Below, piece after piece: positions 8,736-17,085 of a stretch of 41,607 nucleotides of DNA. Location: the NCBI RefSeq assembly GCF_000701705.1, contig NZ_JNJP01000033.1, forward strand, positions 1 to 41,607, written 5' to 3'. Under the pieces are notes generated by a model. That model ran no database searches, was not told where the DNA came from, and saw only the letters and a list, made by a program, of their open reading frames with translations. This stretch comes from Bilophila wadsworthia ATCC 49260 (lineage in GTDB: Bacteria; Desulfobacterota; Desulfovibrionia; Desulfovibrionales; Desulfovibrionaceae). Each line of letters begins with the position of its first letter. Position 1 is the stretch's first letter. The translations under genes and the position numbers were made by a program.

Positions 8736-9281
8736 ATGCGTCTCCCGATTGTCCCGGCATGGTTCCCCCTCAGGGCTCTCGCGCTTCAGGGCGTGATGGC
8801 GCTGTGCGTGCTGCTGTTCTGCCTCGCCCCGCTCTGGTATGTTACGTGGAAGCTCGAAGCGGACATCAAAGGACTCGAAACCCGGATACAGGTGCAGGAA
8901 ACCCTCCAGCCGCTTATGGAGGGGCTCAATGCCCGGCGTGAGGAAACCCGGCGCCTTCTCGGAGCGACCAAAACCCTGCCGACGCCGGACACCCTGCCGC
9001 TCATCGTCACCTCGCTGCAGGAAATGGTCAGCCTGTCCGGGATGCAGAGTTCCCATTTCGTCCCCGCCGCCGAAACCGTCGTGGAAAAGAACCGCATCCG
9101 TCTGGACGGCACCCTTTCCGGCCCTCCCGACAATTTCCGGCGCCTTGTCCTCCTGCTGAGCGAACAGCCGTGGCTTTCCGGCATGGAATTTTTGAACGTC
9201 ACCCCTTCCGGCGCGCTTCCCGCATACTCGCTGGGGATTTGGGCCACGTTCACGCAACAGGCCAACACGCCGCGGCACTGA
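8736..9281 (+). CDS. PilO/MshJ/GspM-like pilus assembly protein
   Basis: The 181-aa protein has a short cytoplasmic N-terminus and one membrane helix (about residues 12-36, ALALQGVMALCVLLF region). A coiled-coil segment with repeated Leu/Glu follows at about 40-85, then a small alpha/beta domain. That is the usual PilO build, and its place directly after the PilM-PilN fusion is the usual place for PilO. It should pair with the PilN part through the periplasmic domain. Sequence identity to PilO is not obvious by eye, so the call rests on topology, size and order. Confidence 0.68.
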   Translation: MRLPIVPAWFPLRALALQGVMALCVLLFCLAPLWYVTWKLEADIKGLETRIQVQETLQPLMEGLNARREETRRLLGATKTLPTPDTLPLIVTSLQEMVSLSGMQSSHFVPAAETVVEKNRIRLDGTLSGPPDNFRRLVLLLSEQPWLSGMEFLNVTPSGALPAYSLGIWATFTQQANTPRH

Positions 9282-9296
9282 TGAAGGGCTGATACG

Positions 9297-9788
9297 ATGA
9301 CGCTACGGGAAAAGATACTTTTGGCGGCCATGGGCGCCGCCGTCATGGGAGGAGGCATCCAGTTCGGCCTTTCGACGCTGCTGCCCTCCCCGGCGCCTTC
9401 CGGCACGGACAGCTCCCTGCAACAGGCCCGGGCCGTCGCCGGAGAGGTCACGGCGCGCCTGCAGGCCCTCCCGCTGTCGGACGGCCAGCGCTACATCCTC
9501 GCCTCCTCGCTGCGCCCGGCCCCGCGCAACCCGTTCACCCTTCCGGCAAACGGGCTGCCGGACGCGCAGCAGTCGGCGTCCGCGAACGCTTCGGGCCTCG
9601 TCTATTCCGGCTATGTGCAGGCCGGAAAGGAAGCTCTCGCCATCATCGGCGGGCTGGAATACGGCGTGGGCGACACGCTCCCCAATACCGGCGACGTGAT
9701 CCGGTTCATCGGTTCCGACGGCGTGCGCCTCTATTCGCCGTCGCGGAACGCCGAGTGGACCCTGCCCTACTCCGGGGACGACATATAA
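9297..9788 (+). CDS. PilP/GspC/MshK-like inner-membrane protein
   Basis: The 163-aa protein has one N-terminal membrane anchor (about residues 6-28) and a linker. The C-terminal domain, from about residue 95 (SGLVYSGYVQAGKEALAIIGG ... YGVGDTLP), resembles the HR/PilP domain that binds the secretin N-domains. Unlike classical PilP it has no lipobox Cys, so it is anchored like GspC or MshK. It lies between the PilO-like gene and the secretin gene, as expected for the link between inner-membrane platform and outer-membrane channel. An AAGGG upstream of the ATG serves as ribosome binding site. Confidence 0.65.
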   Translation: MTLREKILLAAMGAAVMGGGIQFGLSTLLPSPAPSGTDSSLQQARAVAGEVTARLQALPLSDGQRYILASSLRPAPRNPFTLPANGLPDAQQSASANASGLVYSGYVQAGKEALAIIGGLEYGVGDTLPNTGDVIRFIGSDGVRLYSPSRNAEWTLPYSGDDI

Positions 9789-9843
9789 GCCGCGCCTCTC
9801 AACGAACAGCTTCGCCGCGCCCTTGCGGCGAGTGGAGAATACT

Positions 9844-11469
9844 ATGCGACAACGGCCCGTTTCCATCCTTTGCCTCCTGGCCTTGTTCTGTCTGCTCGCG
9901 GCCTGCTCCCCCAAGCAAGACAAAAAGCAGGAGTTCATGGATCACTGGAAGCAGCTCTCGCAGGATTCGCAGGGCTATTCGCCCGCACCCTCCGATCTGC
10001 GCCCCGAGCCCCGCGTGATCATGCGCCATACGGAAAAACAGGAACAGGCCGCGTCCCGTCCCCTGCCCACCATTCCCGTCACCCTCAAGCTCCACAACGT
10101 GGATGTGGGCGTCGCCCTGCGCAGCCTCGCGGCCGCCGCCGGGGTCAACGTCATGCTCAGCCCCGGCGTGAGCGGGACGGTCAGCCTCAATGTCCAGAAA
10201 TCCCCGTGGCGGGACGTGTTCCAAGGACTGCTGCGAGCCAACGGCCTGCAATACCGCTGGCAGGGCAACATCCTGCAAGTCTTGACCGCCGTGGAAAAAC
10301 AGAAGGAAATCAACCTCCAGACGCTCGACAACCAGCTTGCCCAGCAGGAGCTCATCTCCCGCCAGAACTCGCCGCTCACCGTCAGCGTGGTCAGCGTGCG
10401 CTATGCCGAAGCCGCGGCCCTGCAGCAGAGCCTCACCAAATTCCTTACCGCCGCCAACGGGCAAGGCGGGCAGGCCGCCGTCATCGAAGTGGACGAACAC
10501 AGCAACGCCCTGATCATACAGGCCACGGAACAGGATCAGCAGCGCATCATCCGGCTTGTGGACAACCTCGACCGCCCGCGCCCGCAGGTCCACCTCAAGG
10601 CCTACATCGTGGAAGCCACCAAGGAAACCGCCCGCGAACTCGGCGTGCAGTGGGGCGGCGTCTGGCGTTCCGGTTCCTTCAACAACGGCAACCACGCGTG
10701 GATCGGCTCCGGCGCGTCCGGCACGCAGGGGCAGGACCCCGTCACCGGCGGCCTGACCGGAACGCACGGCTCCGGCCTCGGCGGCGCGCCTTTCGGCCTC
10801 GACTATTCCGGCATCGCCTCCAACGACATGGGCTCCCTCGGCTTCCTGTTCGGCAAGGTCGGCGGCAGTATGCTCGAAGTCCAGCTCAACCTCATGGAAA
10901 AGGACGGCAACATCAACATCCTGTCCTCGCCCTCCATCACCACGCTGGACAACAAGATGGCCTACACCGAGAACGGCGAAAAGGTCCCCTATGTTTCCAC
11001 AAGCAACATGGGCGACCGCGAGGTCAAGTTCGAAGACGCGGTCCTGCGCCTCGAGATGACGCCCAACGTCATCGACGGCGACAACCTCAAGCTCAAAGTG
11101 CTGGTCAAGAAGGACGAAGTGGACACCTCCCGTTCCGTGGACGGCAATCCCTTCATCATCAAGAAGCAGACCGAAACGACCCTCATCATGCGCAACGGCG
11201 AAACCGTGGTCATCTCCGGCCTGACCAAGGAAAAGGGGACGGACATCAACGCGGGCGTTCCCGGGCTCAAGGACATCCCCGGCGGCAAGTACGTCTTCGG
11301 CCACGAGAGCAAGGGCAAGACGATGGAGGAAGTGCTTATCTTCATCACGCCGGAAATCCTGCCCACGCGGGAACTGCCGCCGCTCCCGTCCGCGCCTTCC
11401 ATGAGCGAAAGCCCTTCGCTCCGGAACGGGGCGCTTCCCGCGCCCTCGGCCGGGGCCGCGAGGAGATAG
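9844..11469 (+). CDS. mshL: Type IV pilus secretin, lipoprotein (MshL-like)
   Basis: The 541-aa protein forms the outer-membrane channel for the pilus. It begins with a lipoprotein signal ending in LLAAC (Cys21, followed by Ser). An STN/N0 domain follows at about residues 70-145 (VTLKLHNVDVGVALRSL). An N1-type domain lies at about 175-250 and the secretin beta-barrel in the second half, with the signatures ILSSPSITTLDNKMAY and VVISGLTKEK...GVPGLKDIP...VLIFITPEIL. A lipidated secretin with short N-domains is the MshL/PilQ-lipoprotein form. The ATG at 9844 is preferred over 9823 because GGAGA lies 5 nt upstream. mshE follows after 3 nt. Confidence 0.88.
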   Translation: MRQRPVSILCLLALFCLLAACSPKQDKKQEFMDHWKQLSQDSQGYSPAPSDLRPEPRVIMRHTEKQEQAASRPLPTIPVTLKLHNVDVGVALRSLAAAAGVNVMLSPGVSGTVSLNVQKSPWRDVFQGLLRANGLQYRWQGNILQVLTAVEKQKEINLQTLDNQLAQQELISRQNSPLTVSVVSVRYAEAAALQQSLTKFLTAANGQGGQAAVIEVDEHSNALIIQATEQDQQRIIRLVDNLDRPRPQVHLKAYIVEATKETARELGVQWGGVWRSGSFNNGNHAWIGSGASGTQGQDPVTGGLTGTHGSGLGGAPFGLDYSGIASNDMGSLGFLFGKVGGSMLEVQLNLMEKDGNINILSSPSITTLDNKMAYTENGEKVPYVSTSNMGDREVKFEDAVLRLEMTPNVIDGDNLKLKVLVKKDEVDTSRSVDGNPFIIKKQTETTLIMRNGETVVISGLTKEKGTDINAGVPGLKDIPGGKYVFGHESKGKTMEEVLIFITPEILPTRELPPLPSAPSMSESPSLRNGALPAPSAGAARR

Positions 11470-11472
11470 CCC

Positions 11473-13179
11473 ATGCATACACGAATGAGACTCGGCGAGC
11501 TGCTGCTGGCCTCCGGCCTGCTCAGCGCCGACCAGCTTGAAGCCGCCCTCCAAGGCCAGCGCAGCAGCGGCATGAAGCTCGGCGAGTACCTGATCAAACA
11601 GGGCATCTGCCGCGAGAGCGACGTCGTGGACGCCGTGTGCCGCCAAACCGGCATCGAACGCTACACGCCCTCCCGATTCCCGCTGAACCTGTCCCTCTCC
11701 GACCGCCTGCCCGCCGACGTGGCGCAGCGCACCAATGCCGTCCCCCTGCTCATCCGCGGGGATGTGCTGGTCGTGGCGATGATGGACCCGCTGGATATCG
11801 ACGCGCTGGACCGCATTGAAATCGTCACGGACCGCGAAGTGGAGCCGGTCATGTGCCTCCGGCAGGAGTTCACCCAGCTCTACGCCGCGCTGTACGGCCA
11901 TTTCAACACGATGGACGGGGTGATGGAGAGCTTTACCGCTCTGCCCGATCAGCCCGTGGCGTCCGACGACCTGCTCATCGCCAGTGAAACGCCCAAAGAC
12001 GAGCTCGGCCAGCCCGACGAAGCCCCGGTGGTCCGCCTCGTCAACTCCATCCTGACGCAGGCGGTGCGCGAATCGGCGAGCGACATCCACATCAGCCCGG
12101 AAAAGGATTCCATCCAGATCCGTTTCCGCATCGACGGCAAGCTCCGCAAAACGCCTTCGCCCCCGAAAAGCGTCGGGGCCTCCATCGTCTCGCGCATCAA
12201 GATTTTGGCGAATATGGACATCTCCATTACCCGCGTGCCGCAGGACGGGCGCTTCACCATGATGGTGGACCGCCGGGAAATCAACGTCCGCGTCTCCACC
12301 CTGCCGACCATCTACGGCGAAAACGTGGTCATGCGTCTGCTCGACATGAGCACCAACCACGTCTACACGCTGGACAAGCTCGGTATGAGCGACAAGGACT
12401 GCAAGACCATTTCCCAAACGATCGAAAGGCCCTACGGCATGATCCTGTCCACCGGCCCCACCGGGAGCGGCAAGAGCACAAGCCTCTATTCCATCCTCCA
12501 GCTTCTCAACAAGCCGGACGTGAACGCCATCACGCTTGAAGATCCCGTCGAATACCGCATTGACGGCATCCGGCAGGTACAGCTCAACGTCCGGGCGGGC
12601 ATGACCTTCGCCTCCGGCCTGCGCTCCATCCTGCGCCAGGACCCGGACGTGATCATGGTGGGCGAAATCCGCGACAGCGAAACCGCGCAGATCGCCGTGC
12701 AGGCGGCCCTCACCGGGCACCTCGTGCTGTCCACCCTGCACACCAACGACGCGCCCGGCGCGGTTTCCCGGCTCATGGAAATGCACATCGAGCCTTATCT
12801 CGTCGCTTCCGTGCTCCTCTGCTCGTTTGCCCAGCGCCTTGTCCGCAAAGTATGCCCCCATTGCGCAGAGCCCTATGATCCGCCCCGCGCCCTGCTCGGG
12901 CTTTTCGGGATCAAGGATGCGGAAGGGGCAACCTTCCGGCGCGGGAAAGGCTGCTACCACTGCGGGAACACGGGCTATTTGGGCCGGATCGGTATTTTCG
13001 AAGTGATGCCCGTGACGCCGGAAATCCAGGAAGCCATTGTCCGCCGGGCCCACGCGCAGGAGATTTCCGCCATCGCCCAGCGGCAGGGCGTCATGAACAC
13101 CCTCGCTCAGGACGCGGCCCGCAAGGTCCGCGCCGGGATCACCACCGTCGAGGAAGCCCTCCGCGCCGCTATGGTGTAG
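11473..13179 (+). CDS. mshE: Pilus extension ATPase, MshE type, with c-di-GMP-binding N-domain
   Basis: The 568-aa hexameric ATPase powers pilus extension. Residues 6-29 (RLGELLLASG...) and 35-58 (KLGEYLIKQG...) are two 24-residue copies of the MshEN motif, separated by exactly five residues; in MshE and relatives this binds cyclic di-GMP. A second N-domain follows, then the ATPase core with Walker A GPTGSGKST (about 328-336) and Walker B DPDVIMVGEIRD (about 390-402). A zinc site of two Cys pairs, CPHC (about 460) and CYHC (about 496), is also present. It overlaps no neighbour; AGGAGA inside the end of mshL is its ribosome binding site. The composite repeat at 13199-13300 separates it from the MshG gene. 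Confidence 0.93.
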   Translation: MHTRMRLGELLLASGLLSADQLEAALQGQRSSGMKLGEYLIKQGICRESDVVDAVCRQTGIERYTPSRFPLNLSLSDRLPADVAQRTNAVPLLIRGDVLVVAMMDPLDIDALDRIEIVTDREVEPVMCLRQEFTQLYAALYGHFNTMDGVMESFTALPDQPVASDDLLIASETPKDELGQPDEAPVVRLVNSILTQAVRESASDIHISPEKDSIQIRFRIDGKLRKTPSPPKSVGASIVSRIKILANMDISITRVPQDGRFTMMVDRREINVRVSTLPTIYGENVVMRLLDMSTNHVYTLDKLGMSDKDCKTISQTIERPYGMILSTGPTGSGKSTSLYSILQLLNKPDVNAITLEDPVEYRIDGIRQVQLNVRAGMTFASGLRSILRQDPDVIMVGEIRDSETAQIAVQAALTGHLVLSTLHTNDAPGAVSRLMEMHIEPYLVASVLLCSFAQRLVRKVCPHCAEPYDPPRALLGLFGIKDAEGATFRRGKGCYHCGNTGYLGRIGIFEVMPVTPEIQEAIVRRAHAQEISAIAQRQGVMNTLAQDAARKVRAGITTVEEALRAAMV

Positions 13180-13198
13180 GGGGACCGGAAGAGAGCAT

Positions 13199-13300
13199 CG
13201 GGGGAGGGAAACCTTTCTGAAGAAGGGTTTCCCTCCCCCGTCCCCCTCCCTTCCCAAGACTTTCGACTGGTGGGGAGGCCGCACGGAGGGAGTCCCTGTC
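13199..13300 (+). repeat. Composite palindromic repeat, copy A (type-2 flank)
   Basis: A palindrome (13199-13240, arms of about 15 perfect bp extending with one mismatch to a TCTGAAGA core) begins 19 nt after the mshE stop. It is followed by a flank containing GACTGGTGGGGAGG and CACGGAGGGAGT (13265-13292). The same flank follows copies C and F. It lies between two pilus genes of one operon and lacks a T-tract, so it is probably not a full terminator. Confidence 0.75.
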
Positions 13301-13325
13301 GGGCGAATATTGAAAAAGGATACTC

Positions 13326-14561
13326 ATGGCGGACCAAAAACATACGTATGCCTACCGGGCGATCAATGACGAAGGCGTGACGCTCACCGGCGATATTGAG
13401 GCCGAAAGCGCGGAACAGGCGCGTCAGGCGCTGCTTGGCCGCGGCCTCATGCCGACCGAGGTTACCCGTCGGGACGGCCCCTTGAAGAGCAAACGCTTCC
13501 AAAAATTCTTCCAGAAGCCGGTCACCTACAAACAGATCATCCTGTTCAGCAAACAGTTCCGCACGTTGTTCAACGCAGGCGTCTCCATCACGCAGCTTTT
13601 GGGCATCCTCCAGACGCAGACGGAAAACCCCACGCTCAAAGCCGCCACGGCGGACATCGCGCAGCAGGTAAGCACGGGCGGTACGCTGTATAACGCGTTC
13701 CGGTCGCATCCGGATATTTTCTCCCCGCTCTACTGCTCCATGATCCGGGCTGGCGAATTCAGCGGCTCGATGGGCGATGTGCTGGATCGCCTCACGTACC
13801 TGCTGGAGCACGAAAACAAGATCCGCAACGACGTGAAATCGGCCCTGCGTTATCCCAAAATCGTGCTGATCACGCTGGCCGGAGCCTTTTTCTTCCTCCT
13901 CAACTGGGTGGTCCCGAGCTTCGCCAAGCTGTTCGTCAACGCCAAAATCGAACTGCCGTGGCCGACGCGCATGGCCCTTGCCATGAATACCGCGCTGTCC
14001 GACTACTGGTACCTGCTGCTGGCGGCTGCCGTCGGCATGTTCTTCGGGGTGCGTTGGTGGATACGGACAAGCCGGGGCCGCTACCTGTGGGCCCGGACGC
14101 TGCTCACCCTCCCACTCGTCGGCAAGGTCGTCCAGATGTCGATCATGGCCCGCTTTGCCGCCATCTTTTCCATCCTCCAGCGTAGCGGCGTCAGTATCCT
14201 CGATTCATTGGATATTCTTTCAGAGACCATCAACAATGCCGCGCTGGAGCGGGAATTCTCCACCATCAAGGAAAAACTCCGATCAGGCCAGGGCATCGCG
14301 GAACCGCTCAGCACCGCACGCTATTTCACGCCGCTGACCATCAACATGGTCGCCGTCGGCGAAGGCGCCGGCAATCTCGAGACCATGCTTGAGGACCTCG
14401 CCGCCCACTATGACGAAGAGGTCGAGTACGCCGTGGGTGAAATGACCGAAGCCATCGGCCCCATCCTCATCGTCGTTCTCGCCGCCGTCGTCGGCTTCTT
14501 CGCCCTCGCCATCTTCATGCCCATGTGGGACATGACCAAGCTGGCATCCGGCGGGCGTTAA
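13326..14561 (+). CDS. mshG: Pilus inner-membrane platform protein (MshG/PilC/GspF family)
   Basis: The 411-aa protein is the membrane platform on which the extension and retraction ATPases act. It has a soluble N-terminal part (YAYRAINDEG), then two GspF domains. Each has the family pattern of a cytoplasmic helical bundle followed by membrane helices: about 180-200 (ITLAGAFFFLLNWVV), 226-243 (YLLLAAAVGMFFG) and 380-402 (IVVLAAVVGFFALAIF). The conserved segments FSKQFRTLFNAGVSI and MIRAGEFSGSM are present. AAAAAGGA lies upstream of the ATG. It is the last gene of the operon; a terminator follows at 14582. Confidence 0.92.
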   Translation: MADQKHTYAYRAINDEGVTLTGDIEAESAEQARQALLGRGLMPTEVTRRDGPLKSKRFQKFFQKPVTYKQIILFSKQFRTLFNAGVSITQLLGILQTQTENPTLKAATADIAQQVSTGGTLYNAFRSHPDIFSPLYCSMIRAGEFSGSMGDVLDRLTYLLEHENKIRNDVKSALRYPKIVLITLAGAFFFLLNWVVPSFAKLFVNAKIELPWPTRMALAMNTALSDYWYLLLAAAVGMFFGVRWWIRTSRGRYLWARTLLTLPLVGKVVQMSIMARFAAIFSILQRSGVSILDSLDILSETINNAALEREFSTIKEKLRSGQGIAEPLSTARYFTPLTINMVAVGEGAGNLETMLEDLAAHYDEEVEYAVGEMTEAIGPILIVVLAAVVGFFALAIFMPMWDMTKLASGGR

Positions 14562-14581
14562 GGCCGGATAAAGAAACCAAA

Positions 14582-14625
14582 GGAAAGGAAGGCCCCTTTC
14601 ACAGGACAGGGCCTTCCCTCCTTTC
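14582..14625 (+). terminator. Terminator of the pilus assembly operon
   Basis: An AAAGGAAGGCCC arm pairs with GGGCC followed by TTCCCTCCTTT, giving a GC-rich stem with a 13-nt loop and pyrimidine-rich tail, 20 nt after the mshG stop. Confidence 0.65.
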
Positions 14626-14898
14626 AACGGCTTTTCTCTTTATGGAGCCCTTTTTTCTTTTTCTGTGGCTAGGATTCCATTATGCCGTTGCCCCCGCACG
14701 CTTCTGTCGGCGAACCGGGGGACGGAAACCTCCGCATGGGGCATCACACTCCACCGATCTTCATTAGCCGTTACGAAAGTCCTCCCCCGCCCCCTCCAAT
14801 ATTCTTTTCCGCCCATACCCCTCTCCAAAAAAAGGGTTTATTGCGGAAAGGAATATTGCTATACCTGCGGGGAGCGGGCATTGGCCCACGGGGGGGAG
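14626..14898 (+). other. Intergenic region before kdsB, no gene seen
   Basis: These 273 bases hold no convincing gene. A frame open through them joins kdsB but lacks any motif. A TTG at 14881 with GGGGAG six bases upstream is in frame with kdsB and could be an alternative start. An A-rich run at 14827-14834 and an AT-rich patch at 14836-14862 may mark the promoter, but I cannot define boxes. Confidence 0.35.
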
Positions 14899-15663
14899 AT
14901 GAACACATCCATTCCATGCTACGGCATCATTCCAGCGCGTTACGATTCTTCGCGTTTTCCGGGAAAACCGCTTGCCGATATTTGGGGACGCCCCATGTTC
15001 TGGCATGTCTACGCCCACGCCAAACGAGCTTCGGTGCTCAGGAACATCGTACTCGCCACGGACGACGAGCGCATTGCGGAAGCCGCCCTTGAATGGGAAA
15101 TCCCCTGCGTCATGACCCGCCGCGACCACGCCAGCGGAACGGATCGGGTTTTCGAGGCCGCTTCAAAGCTCGGCGTCGAGCCCCACGCCGTCATCGTGAA
15201 CATACAGGGCGACGAGCCCGCGCTGGACCCCGCCGTCATTGAGCAGCTCGTAAGGCCTTTCCTTGACGGAACGGTACAGGTAAGTACCCTCGCCACGCCG
15301 ATTTCGCCGGAACGTGCGGCTTCCCCCAATCAGGTGAAGGTCGTGACGGCGGCCAACGGCGACGCGCTGTATTTTTCCCGCTCGCGCATCCCCTTCGACC
15401 GCGAGGGCGGAGACGGGGAAATTTTGGGGCACATCGGCCTGTATGCATTCCGCATGGGGGCGCTGGAACGGTTCGTCAGCCTGCCGCAGTCTCCGCTGGA
15501 AAAGCGGGAAAAACTGGAGCAGCTGCGCTTTTTGGAAAACGGCGTCCCGATCCGCGTGGTCCGCGTGGAAGGCTACGAAGCCCACGGCGTGGACACGCCG
15601 GAAGATCTGGAAACCATCCGCGAACTGCTCGCGGAGCACACCTGCAAAAGCTGCGTCCGTTAA
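14899..15663 (+). CDS. kdsB: CMP-KDO synthetase (3-deoxy-manno-octulosonate cytidylyltransferase)
   Basis: KdsB activates KDO with CTP for addition to lipid A, so it marks a Gram-negative lipopolysaccharide maker. The 254-aa product has the nucleotide-binding signature GIIPARYDSSRFPGKPLADI, the ATDDERI segment, the HASGTDRVFEA motif and NIQGDEPA, all normal for the family. The ATG at 14899 has GGGGGGAG directly against it, too close to be ideal. An in-frame TTG at 14881 has GGGGAG at a perfect six bases; it would add six residues, AHGGE after the initiator. The usual family N-terminus favours 14899. carA follows after 72 nt. Confidence 0.93.
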   Translation: MNTSIPCYGIIPARYDSSRFPGKPLADIWGRPMFWHVYAHAKRASVLRNIVLATDDERIAEAALEWEIPCVMTRRDHASGTDRVFEAASKLGVEPHAVIVNIQGDEPALDPAVIEQLVRPFLDGTVQVSTLATPISPERAASPNQVKVVTAANGDALYFSRSRIPFDREGGDGEILGHIGLYAFRMGALERFVSLPQSPLEKREKLEQLRFLENGVPIRVVRVEGYEAHGVDTPEDLETIRELLAEHTCKSCVR

Positions 15664-15735
15664 TACGGGTGCATACGCGACTTTGACAAATGCAACGGCG
15701 GGACTGCCGCCACGCTTCAACATAACGGAGACGGA

Positions 15736-16866
15736 ATGAAGGCGCTATTGGCTCTTGAAGACGGTTTTGTACTTGAAGGACGTTCCTTTACCGGCCCCTG
15801 CGAGGGCGGCGGGGAAGTCATTTTCAACACCGGCATGACCGGGTATCAGGAGATTCTTACCGATCCCTCCTATTACGGCCAGATGGTGTGCATGACGTGG
15901 CCCCTGATCGGCAACTACGGGATCAGTGCCGAAGACATGGAGTCCGGCAAGGTCCACGCCGCGGCCCTCATCGTCAAGGAGTGCTGCAAGACGCCCTCCA
16001 ACTGGCGCTCCGTGTGTTCCCTGCCCGACTTCCTGCAACAGCACGGCGTTCCCGGCATCGAGTGCATCGACACCCGCGCCCTGACCCGCCACCTGCGTAT
16101 GCACGGAGCCATGCGCGGCATGGTTTCCACCTCCATCACCGATCCCGCCGAACTCGTCATGCAGGCGAAGTCCCTGCCTTCGATGGAAGGCCAGAACCTC
16201 GTCACCCGCGTGATGCCCGCTACGCCGTGGAAGTGGACCGGCAACGGCGGCGTCCCCGCCGAACTCAACGCCGACGGCTCCTACAACTGGCCGGGCGAAG
16301 GCCCGCGCCTCGTCGCCTACGACTTCGGCATCAAGTGGAACATCCTGCGCCTTCTGACCGAGCAGGGCTTCGACGTGCTGGTCGTTCCGCCGTCCTTCAC
16401 CGCCGAACAGGTCAAGGCCAGCGGCGCTCAGGCCGTGTTCCTGTCCAACGGCCCCGGCGATCCGGCGACCCTCACCGACGAAATCGTGACCATCAAGAAG
16501 CTTGTCGAAAGCTATCCCGTGGCGGGCATCTGCCTCGGCCATCAGCTTCTCGGCCACGCTCTGGGCGGCACGACCCGCAAGCTGAAATTCGGCCACCACG
16601 GCTGTAACCACCCGGTTAAAGACCTCTCTACCGGGCATGTGGAAATCTCTTCCCAGAACCACGGTTTCTGTGTGGATATCGACAACGTTTCCGATGTGGT
16701 CGTCACGCACGTAAACCTGAACGACGGCACGCTGGAAGGTTTTGCCCACAAGACCAAGCCCATCCTCGCCGTGCAGCACCACCCCGAGGCCTGCCCCGGC
16801 CCCATCGACAGCCAGTATTTCTTCGCCCGCTTCCGCGGCATGGTCCGCGACGCGGTAGGGTTCTAG
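15736..16866 (+). CDS. carA: Carbamoyl-phosphate synthase small (glutaminase) subunit
   Basis: CarA hydrolyses glutamine and passes ammonia to CarB for carbamoyl phosphate, which feeds arginine and pyrimidine synthesis. The 376-aa protein has the N-terminal CarA domain (ALEDGFVLEGRSF, FNTGMTGYQEI) and a class I amidotransferase domain. The latter has SNGPGDPA, the nucleophile Cys in GICLGHQLLG, and HHPEACPGP at the C-terminus. The start is supported by GGAGACGG just upstream. carB is not adjacent. A composite repeat starts 8 nt past the stop and a terminator follows at 17028. Confidence 0.97.
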   Translation: MKALLALEDGFVLEGRSFTGPCEGGGEVIFNTGMTGYQEILTDPSYYGQMVCMTWPLIGNYGISAEDMESGKVHAAALIVKECCKTPSNWRSVCSLPDFLQQHGVPGIECIDTRALTRHLRMHGAMRGMVSTSITDPAELVMQAKSLPSMEGQNLVTRVMPATPWKWTGNGGVPAELNADGSYNWPGEGPRLVAYDFGIKWNILRLLTEQGFDVLVVPPSFTAEQVKASGAQAVFLSNGPGDPATLTDEIVTIKKLVESYPVAGICLGHQLLGHALGGTTRKLKFGHHGCNHPVKDLSTGHVEISSQNHGFCVDIDNVSDVVVTHVNLNDGTLEGFAHKTKPILAVQHHPEACPGPIDSQYFFARFRGMVRDAVGF

Positions 16867-16874
16867 GGTTTTTA

Positions 16875-17018
16875 TTGGGGAGGGGGAGAACTTTTCTGGA
16901 GAAGGGGGGAGTACCCCACGGTTCCCTCTCCCTTCCCCAAACCTGCCAATACGGCTCGTCCTCCCTCCTCTCCCAAAACTTTTGGCCTTATTGAATCTCT
17001 GTTGAGCGGATTTCCCTG
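16875..17018 (+). repeat. Composite palindromic repeat, copy B (type-1 flank, loop insertion)
   Basis: A palindrome (16875-16940) starts 8 nt after the carA stop. Its core TTCTGGAGAA is followed by about 18 extra bases (GGGGGAGTACCCCACGG region) before the closing arm; copy D has nearly the same insertion. About 30 nt downstream is the type-1 flank (CAAAACTTTTGGCC ... TTGAATCTCTGTTGAGC ... TTTCCCTG, 16974-17018), shared in inverted orientation with copies D and E. Confidence 0.72.
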
Positions 17019-17027
17019 CATATCCAG

Positions 17028-17057
17028 ACGCCTGAGCGGTCACGTTCAGGCGTTTTC
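17028..17057 (+). terminator. carA terminator between two mirrored repeats
   Basis: ACGCCTGAGCG (17028-17038) pairs with CGTTCAGGCGT (17043-17053), one G-U pair, loop GTCA, followed by four T (the last pairing base plus three). It lies between repeat copies B and F, which face each other. Confidence 0.85.
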
Positions 17058-17085
17058 CTCAAACGGAAGGCTCTCTTCCTCCGCT

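Noticed and set aside
2327..9828. 15-nt match GCCGCGCCCTTGCGG at 2327-2341 and 9814-9828
   Set aside because: A single match of this length is near chance for a GC-rich window of this size; the flanks do not match.
9799..13284. 1161-aa open frame on the minus strand, antisense to the secretin and ATPase genes
   Set aside because: It covers three intact conserved genes and the composite repeat, is rich in Gly/His/Asp/Val from high-GC codon shadowing, and has no motif.
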